A stretch of 64,000 bases of DNA from Paenalcaligenes sp050487225 (GTDB lineage Bacteria > Pseudomonadota > Gammaproteobacteria > Burkholderiales > Burkholderiaceae_B): the NCBI RefSeq assembly GCF_050487225.1, contig NZ_JBKQGY010000003.1, positions 620,001 to 684,000 on the forward strand, written 5' to 3'. The translations under genes were made by a program, and so were the position numbers. This document shows positions 43,238 through 52,822 of the stretch, piece by piece. The notes under the pieces were generated by a model. The model was given only the letters and a program-made list of their open reading frames with translations, was not told the origin of the DNA and did no database searches. Position 1 is the first letter of the stretch, and each line of letters opens with the position of its first letter.

Positions 43238-46200
43238 ATGCCTTATTCGTATACCGAAAAAAAGCGCATACGCAAGAGCTTCGCCAAACGTGAAGACGTA
43301 CAGCAGGTTCCTTATTTGCTGGCGACCCAGCTACATTCTTTCAGAACGTTTCTTCAACGAGAAACAATTTCTTCTGAACGTAAGTCGGAAGGTCTGCAAG
43401 AAGCGTTTAATTCCATTTTCCCTATCGTAAGCCACAATGGCATGGCACGTCTGGAGTTCGTCAGCTATACGCTGGGTGAGCCCGTATTTGACGTGAAAGA
43501 GTGCCAAATGCGTGGTTTGACCTATGCATCGCCTTTGCGTGCTAAGGTGCGACTGGTGATCATGGATCGCGAAGTTAGTAAACCCACAGTCAAAGAAGTC
43601 AAAGAGCAAGAAGTCTACATGGGCGAAATGCCTTTGATGACTGATAACGGCTCTTTTGTGATCAATGGTACTGAGCGTGTCATTGTATCGCAGTTGCACC
43701 GTTCCCCTGGGGTGTTTTTTGAGCATGATCGGGGCAAAACCCATAGCTCCGGTAAGTTGCTGTTCTCAGCTCGTGTTATTCCTTACCGTGGTTCATGGTT
43801 GGATTTCGAGTTCGATCCAAAAGATATTCTGTTCTTCCGTATTGACCGTCGTCGTAAGATGCCAGTCAGTATCTTGCTGAAAGCCATCGGCATGACCCCT
43901 GAAGCCATTTTGGCTCACTTCTTCGAGTTCGATCATATCGAGCTGTTGGGTGAAGGTGGTCGCTTGCAGTTCGTGGCTAAGCACTGGCGTGGCGAAGTGG
44001 CGCGTTTCGACGTGACCGATCGCGATGGCAACGTAATTGTTGAAAAAGACAAACGTATCAATGCCCGTCACCTGCGTCAGCTGGAAGATGCCAAGATTGA
44101 TTACATCTCTATTCCTGAAGATTACCTGCTAGGCCGTACATTGGCCAAGAATGTGGTTAATCCAGAAACAGGTGAAATCATTGCTAAGGCAAACGACGAA
44201 ATCACTGAAGGCATTCTGGCCGAAGCTCGCGATGCAAACATTCGTGAGTTGGAAACTCTGTACGTCAACGATTTGGATCAGGGCGGTTATATCTCCCTGA
44301 CACTGCGCACTGACGACACAGCAGACCAGATGGCTGCACGTGTGGCAATTTACCGCATGATGCGTCCTGGTGAGCCACCAACCGAAGAAGCGGTTGAAGC
44401 GCTGTTCCAACGCCTGTTCTACAGCGACGAGACCTACGATTTGTCTCGCGTTGGCCGCATGAAAGTGAACAGCCGTTTAGGCCGTGGCGAAAGCATTGAA
44501 GGTCCACTCACACTGACTGACGAAGACATCGTAGACACCATCAAACTGTTGGTAGATCTGCGTAACGGTATTGGCCAGATCGATGATATCGATCACTTGG
44601 GCAACCGTCGTGTACGTTGTGTAGGTGAGTTGGCTGAGAACCAATTCCGTGCAGGTTTGGTACGTGTTGAACGCGCCGTGAAAGAGCGTCTGGGTCAAGC
44701 TGAAAGCGAAAACCTGATGCCTCACGACTTGATCAACTCGCGTCCAATCTCGGCTGCGGTGAAAGAGTTCTTCGGCTCAAGCCAGTTGTCCCAGTTTATG
44801 GACCAGACCAACCCGCTGTCAGAGATTACACACAAACGTCGTGTATCCGCTCTGGGACCTGGTGGTTTGACTCGTGAACGTGCCGGCTTTGAAGTGCGTG
44901 ACGTGCACCCAACCCACTACGGTCGTGTGTGCCCGATTGAAACGCCTGAAGGTCCAAACATTGGTTTGATCAACTCCATGGCGCTGTATGCGCGTCTGAA
45001 CGAGTACGGTTTCCTTGAGACACCTTACCGTAAAGTGGTGGATTGTCAGGCTACCGACGAGATCGTGTATCTGTCGGCTATTGAAGAAAGTAACTACATC
45101 ATCGCTCAGGCTAACGCCGAGTTAGATGACGATCACCGCTTTGTGGATGATCTGGTGGCATGTAGGGAAGCGGGCGAAACGCTGATGACTGCGCCAGAAA
45201 ACGTGCAGTACATGGACGTTGCTCCTTCACAGATCGTGTCCGTTGCTGCTTCACTGATCCCGTTCCTAGAGCACGATGATGCTAACCGTGCGCTGATGGG
45301 TGCCAACATGCAACGTCAGGCCGTACCGTGCTTGCGTCCAGAGAAACCTCTGGTCGGTACCGGTATTGAGCGTACGGTTGCTGTTGACTCGGGTACTACC
45401 GTGATGGCCACTCGTGGCGGCTTGGTAGACTACGTGGATGCCGAGCGTGTCGTTATTCGTGTGAACGATGACGAAAACGTAGCGGGTGAAGTGGGTGTAG
45501 ATATCTACAACCTGACTAAATACACACGTTCTAACCAAAACACCAACATCAACCAACGTCCTATCGTAAAACGTGGTGACGTAGTGGCTCGCGGTGACGT
45601 TCTGGCGGATGGTGCTTCCACAGACTTGGGTGAATTGGCTCTGGGTCAAAACATGAAGATCGCCTTCATGACTTGGAACGGTTACAACTTCGAGGATTCG
45701 ATTTTGATTTCCGAGAAAGTTGTGGCTGACGATCGCTACACTTCGGTGCACATCGAAGAGTTGACGGTTGTTGCTCGTGACACCAAGCTGGGACCTGAAG
45801 ATATCACACGCGATATCAGCAACTTGTCCGAAGTTCAACTGAACCGTCTGGATGATTCCGGTATTGTGTATATCGGCGCTGAAGTACGTGCAGATGACGT
45901 TCTGGTTGGTAAAGTAACGCCTAAAGGCGAAACTCAACTGACACCAGAAGAAAAACTGCTGCGTGCGATTTTCGGTGAAAAAGCATCTGACGTGAAAGAC
46001 ACATCCCTGCGCGTGCCATCCGGCATGGTAGGTACTGTGATCGACGTTCAAGTGTTCACTCGTGAAGGTATTGAGCGCGATAAACGTGCACAGTCCATTA
46101 TCGATGATGAGCTGCGTCGTTACCGTCAAGATTTGAATGACCAGTTGCGTATCGTGGAAGACGATGCCTTCGACCGTACCGCTAAATTCCTGACCGGTAA

Positions 46201-47350
46201 GGTTGTGAATGGTGGTCCACGTCGTCTGGCTAAAGGCAGTGAAATCACTGCTGAGTACTTGGCTGATCTAGATCGCTGGCAGTGGTTTGACATCCGTTTG
46301 GCGGATGAAGAGCACGCGCTGGTTCTGGAACACACCAAAGACTCTCTGGAACAGAAACGTCACCAGTTCGACTTGGCCTTTGAAGAAAAACGCAAGAAAC
46401 TCACCCAAGGTGATGAGTTGCCTCCTGGCGTTCTGAAAATGGTTAAGGTGTACTTGGCGGTTAAACGTCGTCTGCAACCTGGTGACAAGATGGCTGGTCG
46501 TCACGGTAACAAAGGTGTGGTTTCCCGCATCGTACCGGTAGAAGATATGCCTCACTTGGCCGATGGTACTCCTGTAGACATCGTGTTGAACCCGCTGGGT
46601 GTGCCTTCACGTATGAACGTGGGTCAGGTACTGGAAGTTCACTTGGGTTGGGCTGCTAAAGGTCTGGGCGATCGTATTAACGAAATGCTGAGCAACGAGA
46701 AAGGTTATCAAGTTGCTGAGCTGCGTGCTTACCTGGAAAAAGTCTACAACACCACTGGCAAACATGCAGACATCGCTTCGTTGACTGACGCTGAGTTGAT
46801 CTCCATGGCGCATAACCTGCGCAACGGTGTGCCTCTGGCTACTCCGGTATTTGACGGTGCAACTGAGCACGAAATCCAAACGATGTTGGCATTGGCTTAC
46901 CCAGATGACGTAGCCGAGAAAATGCAATTGGCCAACAGCCGTACTCAAGTGATTTTGTTCGACGGCCGTACTGGTGAACAGTTTGAGCGTCCTGTGACCG
47001 TAGGTTACATGCACTACCTGAAACTGCACCACTTGGTTGACGACAAGATGCACGCTCGTTCCACTGGTCCGTACTCCTTGGTTACTCAGCAGCCGCTGGG
47101 TGGTAAGGCACAGTTCGGGGGCCAGCGTTTCGGGGAGATGGAGGTTTGGGCACTGGAAGCTTACGGTGCAGCCTACACGTTGCAGGAAATGTTGACTGTG
47201 AAGTCTGATGACATCACTGGCCGTACCAAAGTTTACGAGAACATCGTCAAGGGCGATCATGTGATTGATGCCGGTATGCCGGAGTCATTCAACGTTCTGG
47301 TCAAGGAAATTCGATCCTTGTCGCTTGACATGGATTTGGAGCGTAAATAA
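43238..47350 (+). CDS. rpoB: DNA-directed RNA polymerase subunit beta
   Basis: A 1370-residue beta subunit. The start at 43238 (MPYSYTEKKRIRKSFAKRE) fits the family; a GTG two codons upstream is the alternative. The rifampicin-binding cluster is visible (FFGSSQLSQFMDQTNPLSEITHKRR in two parts, then GPGGLTRERAGFEVRDVH) and appears wild type. Catalytic-region strings GDKMAGRHGNKGVVS and GGKAQFGGQRFGEMEVWALEA are present. The stop overlaps the rpoC start by one base. Confidence 0.99.
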   Translation: MPYSYTEKKRIRKSFAKREDVQQVPYLLATQLHSFRTFLQRETISSERKSEGLQEAFNSIFPIVSHNGMARLEFVSYTLGEPVFDVKECQMRGLTYASPLRAKVRLVIMDREVSKPTVKEVKEQEVYMGEMPLMTDNGSFVINGTERVIVSQLHRSPGVFFEHDRGKTHSSGKLLFSARVIPYRGSWLDFEFDPKDILFFRIDRRRKMPVSILLKAIGMTPEAILAHFFEFDHIELLGEGGRLQFVAKHWRGEVARFDVTDRDGNVIVEKDKRINARHLRQLEDAKIDYISIPEDYLLGRTLAKNVVNPETGEIIAKANDEITEGILAEARDANIRELETLYVNDLDQGGYISLTLRTDDTADQMAARVAIYRMMRPGEPPTEEAVEALFQRLFYSDETYDLSRVGRMKVNSRLGRGESIEGPLTLTDEDIVDTIKLLVDLRNGIGQIDDIDHLGNRRVRCVGELAENQFRAGLVRVERAVKERLGQAESENLMPHDLINSRPISAAVKEFFGSSQLSQFMDQTNPLSEITHKRRVSALGPGGLTRERAGFEVRDVHPTHYGRVCPIETPEGPNIGLINSMALYARLNEYGFLETPYRKVVDCQATDEIVYLSAIEESNYIIAQANAELDDDHRFVDDLVACREAGETLMTAPENVQYMDVAPSQIVSVAASLIPFLEHDDANRALMGANMQRQAVPCLRPEKPLVGTGIERTVAVDSGTTVMATRGGLVDYVDAERVVIRVNDDENVAGEVGVDIYNLTKYTRSNQNTNINQRPIVKRGDVVARGDVLADGASTDLGELALGQNMKIAFMTWNGYNFEDSILISEKVVADDRYTSVHIEELTVVARDTKLGPEDITRDISNLSEVQLNRLDDSGIVYIGAEVRADDVLVGKVTPKGETQLTPEEKLLRAIFGEKASDVKDTSLRVPSGMVGTVIDVQVFTREGIERDKRAQSIIDDELRRYRQDLNDQLRIVEDDAFDRTAKFLTGKVVNGGPRRLAKGSEITAEYLADLDRWQWFDIRLADEEHALVLEHTKDSLEQKRHQFDLAFEEKRKKLTQGDELPPGVLKMVKVYLAVKRRLQPGDKMAGRHGNKGVVSRIVPVEDMPHLADGTPVDIVLNPLGVPSRMNVGQVLEVHLGWAAKGLGDRINEMLSNEKGYQVAELRAYLEKVYNTTGKHADIASLTDAELISMAHNLRNGVPLATPVFDGATEHEIQTMLALAYPDDVAEKMQLANSRTQVILFDGRTGEQFERPVTVGYMHYLKLHHLVDDKMHARSTGPYSLVTQQPLGGKAQFGGQRFGEMEVWALEAYGAAYTLQEMLTVKSDDITGRTKVYENIVKGDHVIDAGMPESFNVLVKEIRSLSLDMDLERK

Positions 47351-50300
47351 TGAAAGCGCTACTCGATCTCTTTAAACAGGTCTCTCAGGATGACCAATTC
47401 GATGCGATTCGCATCGGTATCGCGTCTCCTGAGAAAATCCGCTCCTGGTCTTTCGGTGAAGTCCGTAAGCCAGAAACGATTAACTACCGTACTTTCCGCC
47501 CTGAGCGCGATGGTCTGTTCTGCGCCAAAATCTTTGGCCCAGTAAAAGACTACGAGTGTTTGTGCGGTAAGTACAAGCGACTGAAACACCGCGGCGTAAT
47601 CTGCGAGAAGTGTGGTGTTGAAGTAACCGTATCCAAAGTACGTCGTGAACGCATGGGCCACATTGAGCTGGCCTGCCCGGTTGCGCACATCTGGTTCCTG
47701 AAGAGCTTGCCCTCCCGTTTGGGTATGGTTCTGGACATGACGCTGCGTGATATCGAGCGTGTTCTGTACTTTGAGGCATGGTGCGTGATCGAGCCAGGCA
47801 TGACTCCGCTGAAACGCGGTCAGATCATGTCTGATGACGATTACTACGCTAAAACAGAAGAATACGGCGACGACTTCCAAGCCCTGATGGGTGCGGAAGC
47901 TGTTCGTGAGTTGCTGCGCACTATCGACATCGATAGAGAAGTAGAAACTCTGCGTGCTGAACTGAAAGCCACTGGCTCCGAAGCTAAGATCAAGAAAATT
48001 TCCAAGCGCTTGAAAGTGCTGGAAGGTTTCCAAAAGTCCGGTATCAAACCAGACTGGATGATCTTGGAAGTGCTGCCAGTGTTGCCTCCAGAACTGCGTC
48101 CTTTGGTACCACTGGATGGCGGCCGCTTTGCGACTTCTGACCTGAACGATTTGTATCGTCGCGTCATTAACCGTAATAACCGTCTGAAACGCCTGCTGGA
48201 ACTGAAAGCTCCGGACATCATCCTGCGCAACGAAAAACGTATGCTGCAAGAGTCCGTGGATTCGCTGCTGGATAACGGCCGTCGCGGTAAAGCCATGACT
48301 GGCGCTAACAAGCGTCAATTGAAGTCCTTGGCTGACATGATTAAAGGTAAAGGCGGTCGTTTCCGTCAGAACCTGTTGGGTAAACGTGTTGACTACTCCG
48401 GTCGTTCCGTGATCGTTGTGGGTCCACAATTGAAACTGCACCAGTGTGGTCTGCCAAAATTGATGGCGCTGGAGCTGTTCAAGCCCTTTATTTTCAACCG
48501 TCTGGAAAAAATGGATTTGGCGCAGACCATCAAGGCCGCCAAACGCATGGTTGAAAATCAGGAACCCGTAGTTTGGGATATTCTGGAAGAAGTGATTCGT
48601 GAACACCCAGTAATGCTGAACCGTGCACCTACGCTGCACCGTCTGGGTATTCAGGCTTTTGAGCCAATGCTGATCGAAGGTAAAGCGATTCAGTTGCACC
48701 CCTTAGTGTGTGCAGCGTTTAACGCTGACTTTGACGGTGACCAGATGGCGGTACACGTGCCGTTGTCCTTGGAAGCTCAGTTAGAAGCGCGTACTTTGAT
48801 GCTGGCATCGAACAACGTATTGTTCCCAGCTAACGGTGAGCCTTCTATCGTTCCTTCTCAGGATATCGTGCTGGGTGTGTACTACGCGACGCGTGATCGT
48901 ATCAACGGCAAAGGTGAAGGTATGTTCTTCGCCAACGTCGCTGAGGTTCAGCGTGCGTACGACAACCACGAAGTTGAACTGCAATCGCGCGTAACCGTGC
49001 GTTTGCCTGAGTACGATAAAAACGAAGCAGGTGAGTGGGTTGAAAGGCTGCAACGCTTTGAAACCACCGTTGGTCGTGCCTTGTTGTCCGAGATTCTGCC
49101 TCACGGCCTTTCTTTCAAAGTTCTGAATCAGACGCTGAAGAAAAAAGAAATCTCCAAGCTGATCAACCTGTCTTTCCGTCGTTGCGGCCTGCGTGCCACA
49201 GTGATTTTTGCTGACAAACTGATGCAGTCTGGTTTCCGCCTGGCTACGCGTGGTGGTATTTCCATCTCCATGCGTGACATGGTGGTGCCTACCGTCAAGG
49301 CTGAAATCCTTGAGCAAGCCGGTAACGAAGTTAAAGAGATTGATAAACAGTACTCGTCCGGTCTGGTGACTGCACAGGAACGTTACAACAACGTGGTAGA
49401 TATCTGGGGTAAAGCCAGTGACCGCGTTGGTAAAGCCATGATGGAACAACTGGCAACTGAGCCAGTGATTGACCGTCACGGTGAGGAAGTCCGTCAGGAG
49501 TCTTTCAACTCCATTTACATGATGGCTGACTCCGGGGCTCGTGGTTCCGCAGCACAGATTCGTCAGTTGGCAGGTATGCGTGGTCTGATGGCTAAGCCCG
49601 ATGGCTCCATTATTGAGACACCTATTACTGCGAACTTCCGTGAAGGTTTGAACGTACTTCAGTACTTTATTTCCACTCACGGTGCTCGTAAAGGTCTGGC
49701 TGATACGGCGCTGAAAACGGCTAACTCTGGTTACCTGACTCGTCGTCTGGTAGACGTGACCCAAGACTTGGTGATCACAGAAGACGATTGCGGTACATCC
49801 AGCGGTTACACCATGAAAGCGGTGCTGGATGGTGGTGAGGTTATTGAAGCGTTGCGCGACCGTATTTTGGGTCGTGTGGCTGCTACTGACATCATCAACC
49901 CTGATACACAAGAAACTGCAATCCCTGCCGGTACATTGCTGGATGAGGACAAAGTTGAGCTGATCGATGCGCTGGGTATTGACGAAGTCAAGATCCGTAC
50001 ACCACTGACATGTGAAACACGTCATGGTCTATGTGCACATTGTTACGGTCGTGATCTGGGTCGCGGTGTGTTGGTTAACCGTGGTGAAGCAGTGGGTGTT
50101 ATCGCTGCTCAGTCCATCGGTGAACCAGGTACACAGTTGACGATGCGTACGTTCCACATTGGTGGTGCGGCGTCTCGTGCAGCGACAACCAGCACAGTGG
50201 AAACCAAAATTGCTGGTCACGTTGGCTTTGCCATCGGCTTGCGCTATGTGACCAACAGCAAAGGCGAGAAAGTTGCGATCTCCCGTTCTGGCGAAATCAT

Positions 50301-51609
50301 CATTTATGATGACAACCGTCGCGAACGTGAACGTCACAAAATCCCTTACGGTGCAAACATTGCCGTGGCGGATGGCGAGAGCGTCAAAGCTGGTCAGCGC
50401 GTTGCAAGTTGGGATCCATTGACTCGTCCTATCGTGTCCGAGTACTCCGGTTCCGTACGCTTCGAGAACATCGAAGAGAACGTAACCGTTGCTCGTCAGG
50501 TTGACGAAGTTACTGGTCTGTCTACCTTGGTGGTGATTACACCTAAGACTCGCGGTGGTAAAACATCCGTACGTCCGCAGATCAAACTGCTGAATGAAGC
50601 AGGCGAAGAGATCAAGATTGCGGGTACAGACCACATGGTAAACATCTCCTTCCCAGTGGGCGCGCTGATTACAGTGCGTGACGGGCAGCAGGTGGGCGTG
50701 GGTGAAATTCTGGCTCGTATTCCTCAGGAATCCCAGAAAACTCGCGATATTACCGGGGGTCTGCCACGTGTGGCTGAACTGTTCGAAGCTCGTTCACCAA
50801 AAGATGCTGGCTTGCTGGCAGAAGTTACTGGTACGGTTTCCTTCGGTAAAGACACCAAAGGTAAGCAGCGTCTGATCATCACTGACTTGGAAGGCGTAAG
50901 CCACGAGTTCCTGATTCCTAAAGAGAAACAGGTTCTGGTGCACGACGGCCAAGTTGTGAACAAAGGTGAAACCATTGTTGACGGTCCAGCTGATCCGCAC
51001 GATATCTTGCGTTTGAAAGGTATTGAGCAATTGGCCAGCTACATTGTTAACGAAGTGCAGGACGTTTACCGTCTGCAGGGTGTGAAGATTAACGATAAGC
51101 ACATCGAAGTGATTGTTCGCCAGATGCTGCGTCGTGTTCACATTACTGATGCGGGTGATACCGAGTTCATCACAGGTGAACAGGTAGAGCGTTCCGAGCT
51201 GTTGAACGAGAACGATCGTGTCGTAGCGAAAGATGAAATCCCAGCTACTTACGAAAACGTACTGTTGGGTATTACTAAAGCATCGCTGTCTACTGACTCC
51301 TTCATCTCTGCGGCTTCTTTCCAGGAAACCACACGAGTACTGACTGAAGCAGCCATCATGGGTAAACGTGATGACCTGCGTGGTCTGAAAGAGAACGTGA
51401 TTGTTGGTCGATTGATTCCTGCTGGTACGGGTATGGCTTATCACAATGCCCGTCACAACAAAGAAATCTTCGAGCAAGCAGAGCGTCAGGCAGCACGTGC
51501 ACAGGAAAACCCGTTCATGAGCGACAACAACCCATTTGTGGATGTTGAAGACGCTGCATCGGCAGAACCTGAAGCATCAGCATCATTGGACGCGAGTGAC
51601 GAGGAGTAA
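47350..51609 (+). CDS. rpoC: DNA-directed RNA polymerase subunit beta'
   Basis: A 1419-residue beta' subunit. The N-terminal zinc site is CLCGKYKRLKHRGVICEKCG, the catalytic magnesium site NADFDGDQMAVH, the second zinc site CETRHGLCAHCYG, and the trigger-loop region GVIAAQSIGEPGTQLTMRTFH. It ends in an acidic Ala/Ser/Glu tail. Co-transcribed with rpoB and followed by a strong terminator. Confidence 0.99.
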   Translation: MKALLDLFKQVSQDDQFDAIRIGIASPEKIRSWSFGEVRKPETINYRTFRPERDGLFCAKIFGPVKDYECLCGKYKRLKHRGVICEKCGVEVTVSKVRRERMGHIELACPVAHIWFLKSLPSRLGMVLDMTLRDIERVLYFEAWCVIEPGMTPLKRGQIMSDDDYYAKTEEYGDDFQALMGAEAVRELLRTIDIDREVETLRAELKATGSEAKIKKISKRLKVLEGFQKSGIKPDWMILEVLPVLPPELRPLVPLDGGRFATSDLNDLYRRVINRNNRLKRLLELKAPDIILRNEKRMLQESVDSLLDNGRRGKAMTGANKRQLKSLADMIKGKGGRFRQNLLGKRVDYSGRSVIVVGPQLKLHQCGLPKLMALELFKPFIFNRLEKMDLAQTIKAAKRMVENQEPVVWDILEEVIREHPVMLNRAPTLHRLGIQAFEPMLIEGKAIQLHPLVCAAFNADFDGDQMAVHVPLSLEAQLEARTLMLASNNVLFPANGEPSIVPSQDIVLGVYYATRDRINGKGEGMFFANVAEVQRAYDNHEVELQSRVTVRLPEYDKNEAGEWVERLQRFETTVGRALLSEILPHGLSFKVLNQTLKKKEISKLINLSFRRCGLRATVIFADKLMQSGFRLATRGGISISMRDMVVPTVKAEILEQAGNEVKEIDKQYSSGLVTAQERYNNVVDIWGKASDRVGKAMMEQLATEPVIDRHGEEVRQESFNSIYMMADSGARGSAAQIRQLAGMRGLMAKPDGSIIETPITANFREGLNVLQYFISTHGARKGLADTALKTANSGYLTRRLVDVTQDLVITEDDCGTSSGYTMKAVLDGGEVIEALRDRILGRVAATDIINPDTQETAIPAGTLLDEDKVELIDALGIDEVKIRTPLTCETRHGLCAHCYGRDLGRGVLVNRGEAVGVIAAQSIGEPGTQLTMRTFHIGGAASRAATTSTVETKIAGHVGFAIGLRYVTNSKGEKVAISRSGEIIIYDDNRRERERHKIPYGANIAVADGESVKAGQRVASWDPLTRPIVSEYSGSVRFENIEENVTVARQVDEVTGLSTLVVITPKTRGGKTSVRPQIKLLNEAGEEIKIAGTDHMVNISFPVGALITVRDGQQVGVGEILARIPQESQKTRDITGGLPRVAELFEARSPKDAGLLAEVTGTVSFGKDTKGKQRLIITDLEGVSHEFLIPKEKQVLVHDGQVVNKGETIVDGPADPHDILRLKGIEQLASYIVNEVQDVYRLQGVKINDKHIEVIVRQMLRRVHITDAGDTEFITGEQVERSELLNENDRVVAKDEIPATYENVLLGITKASLSTDSFISAASFQETTRVLTEAAIMGKRDDLRGLKENVIVGRLIPAGTGMAYHNARHNKEIFEQAERQAARAQENPFMSDNNPFVDVEDAASAEPEASASLDASDEE

Positions 51610-51638
51610 TCCTTAAGTTCGCTGTCTACTGACTGCAT

Positions 51639-51681
51639 CAACAACCCCCTGTTACCTTCGGGTACAGGGGGTTGTTGTTTG
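51639..51681 (+). terminator. Terminator after rpoC
   Basis: An 18/17-base stem starting CAACAACCCCCTGT, loop TTCG, one bulged T. The T tract is interrupted (TTGTTTG), but the stem is very stable. Confidence 0.82.
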
Positions 51682-51746
51682 TGGGGTCAGAAAAGGGCAT
51701 TATGCGAGAACATCTAGTGTGATCCCTTTCTTTACTGTCTTGTGCT

Positions 51747-52685
51747 ATGCAATTTTCTGTTGCCACTCTGTTGCGACGCCTACGGTTATCGCAGCTGTAT
51801 ATTTTTGACGAAACGCTTAGCCGAGGCTCTATTCTGGCCGCCTCTAGAGTCCTGCACATGAGCCAACCTGCAGTGACCAAAGCCATCCAAGATATGGAAG
51901 AAACACTGGGGCAAAGCCTATTCATACGCACCAGCCAAGGGGTACGACCCACAGAGTTTGGCTTGATGCTAGAGCGGCATATCAAAACACTGGTTACCGA
52001 TTTCCGTTATCTGATTGATGATCTGAATAACTGGAATACGGGGATTTCTGGGCGCATTGTGGTGGGTACGATGCTGACGGCATCGGTGGATTTTTTGCCT
52101 AGAGCAATCATGCGCCTGAAAGAATTAGCACCAAATGTGACCGTGGAAATTAAAGTGGGGGTGAATGAAAAACTGCACCCTGGTTTGGCTAAAGGCGAGC
52201 TAGATATTATGTTGGGCTTGCTCCCCCTTACATCGGCACAGGATGAGTTAGAACATACGGTACTCTATGAGGAAAGCCTCTGTGCGGTGGTGGGTAAGCA
52301 GAATCCTTTGGCGGTACAACTCAAAGAAGACTGGCTACTGGATGAGGGGTTGAGCTGGATTATTCCCCCTGTTAATACAGAAGCTGGTGCAGCAGTCACA
52401 CAGTTTTTTGAGCGTAGAGCTCTGAAGCACCCCTTACGTACCATAGAGTCAGTATCCATCATGACCAACATAGGCATTTTGACGGAGTCTAACTTTGTGG
52501 CGCTGATGCCTTCTACCGTGGCGCACCGTTTTATTCAATTGGGGGTGTTAAGCCTATTGCCGCTGAACGATCGTGTGGTCTTGGGCAGCATAGGTTATAC
52601 CTTACTGAAAGATCGACCTACTAGCCCTGCCTGTCAACGCTTCATTGATGCGCTCAATGAGGTGGTGTTGGCTACGCTGCCCTAG
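51747..52685 (+). CDS. LysR-family regulator of the 3-hydroxyanthranilate cluster
   Basis: A 312-residue regulator. The N-terminal helix-turn-helix covers about 15-75 (SILAASRVLHMSQPAVTKAIQDMEETLGQSLFIRT), and an effector domain resembling the GbpR/PcaQ-type subgroup follows (GRIVVGTMLTASVDFLPRAI onward). It lies directly upstream of the catabolic genes in the same direction, 137 bases away, with a dyad in between. The inducer is most likely a pathway aromatic or intermediate; this is inference from position. Confidence 0.88.
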   Translation: MQFSVATLLRRLRLSQLYIFDETLSRGSILAASRVLHMSQPAVTKAIQDMEETLGQSLFIRTSQGVRPTEFGLMLERHIKTLVTDFRYLIDDLNNWNTGISGRIVVGTMLTASVDFLPRAIMRLKELAPNVTVEIKVGVNEKLHPGLAKGELDIMLGLLPLTSAQDELEHTVLYEESLCAVVGKQNPLAVQLKEDWLLDEGLSWIIPPVNTEAGAAVTQFFERRALKHPLRTIESVSIMTNIGILTESNFVALMPSTVAHRFIQLGVLSLLPLNDRVVLGSIGYTLLKDRPTSPACQRFIDALNEVVLATLP

Positions 52686-52720
52686 GTACACTGGGCCAGC
52701 CTACTAGGGCTTGTACGGAT

Positions 52721-52741
52721 ATCGGTAATGGTTATACCGAT
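52721..52741. promoter_or_regulatory. Candidate LysR-type operator (7-7-7 dyad)
   Basis: ATCGGTA (52721-52727) and TACCGAT (52735-52741) are perfect inverted arms separated by seven bases, about 82 bases before the GTG start of the dehydrogenase gene. The size and symmetry suit a LysR-type regulator. Confidence 0.55.
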
Positions 52742-52822
52742 GCGCAATCTTTTGATTATTCGAAGACAAATCAGGTACCTACAATCGAAGCATACCTTAG
52801 CTTCTGATTGTGGAGTCTGCTT

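Noticed and set aside
47359..50025. Two open frames of more than 400 codons opposite rpoC
   Set aside because: They are by-products of the codon bias of rpoC; no recognisable protein features, no start signals.
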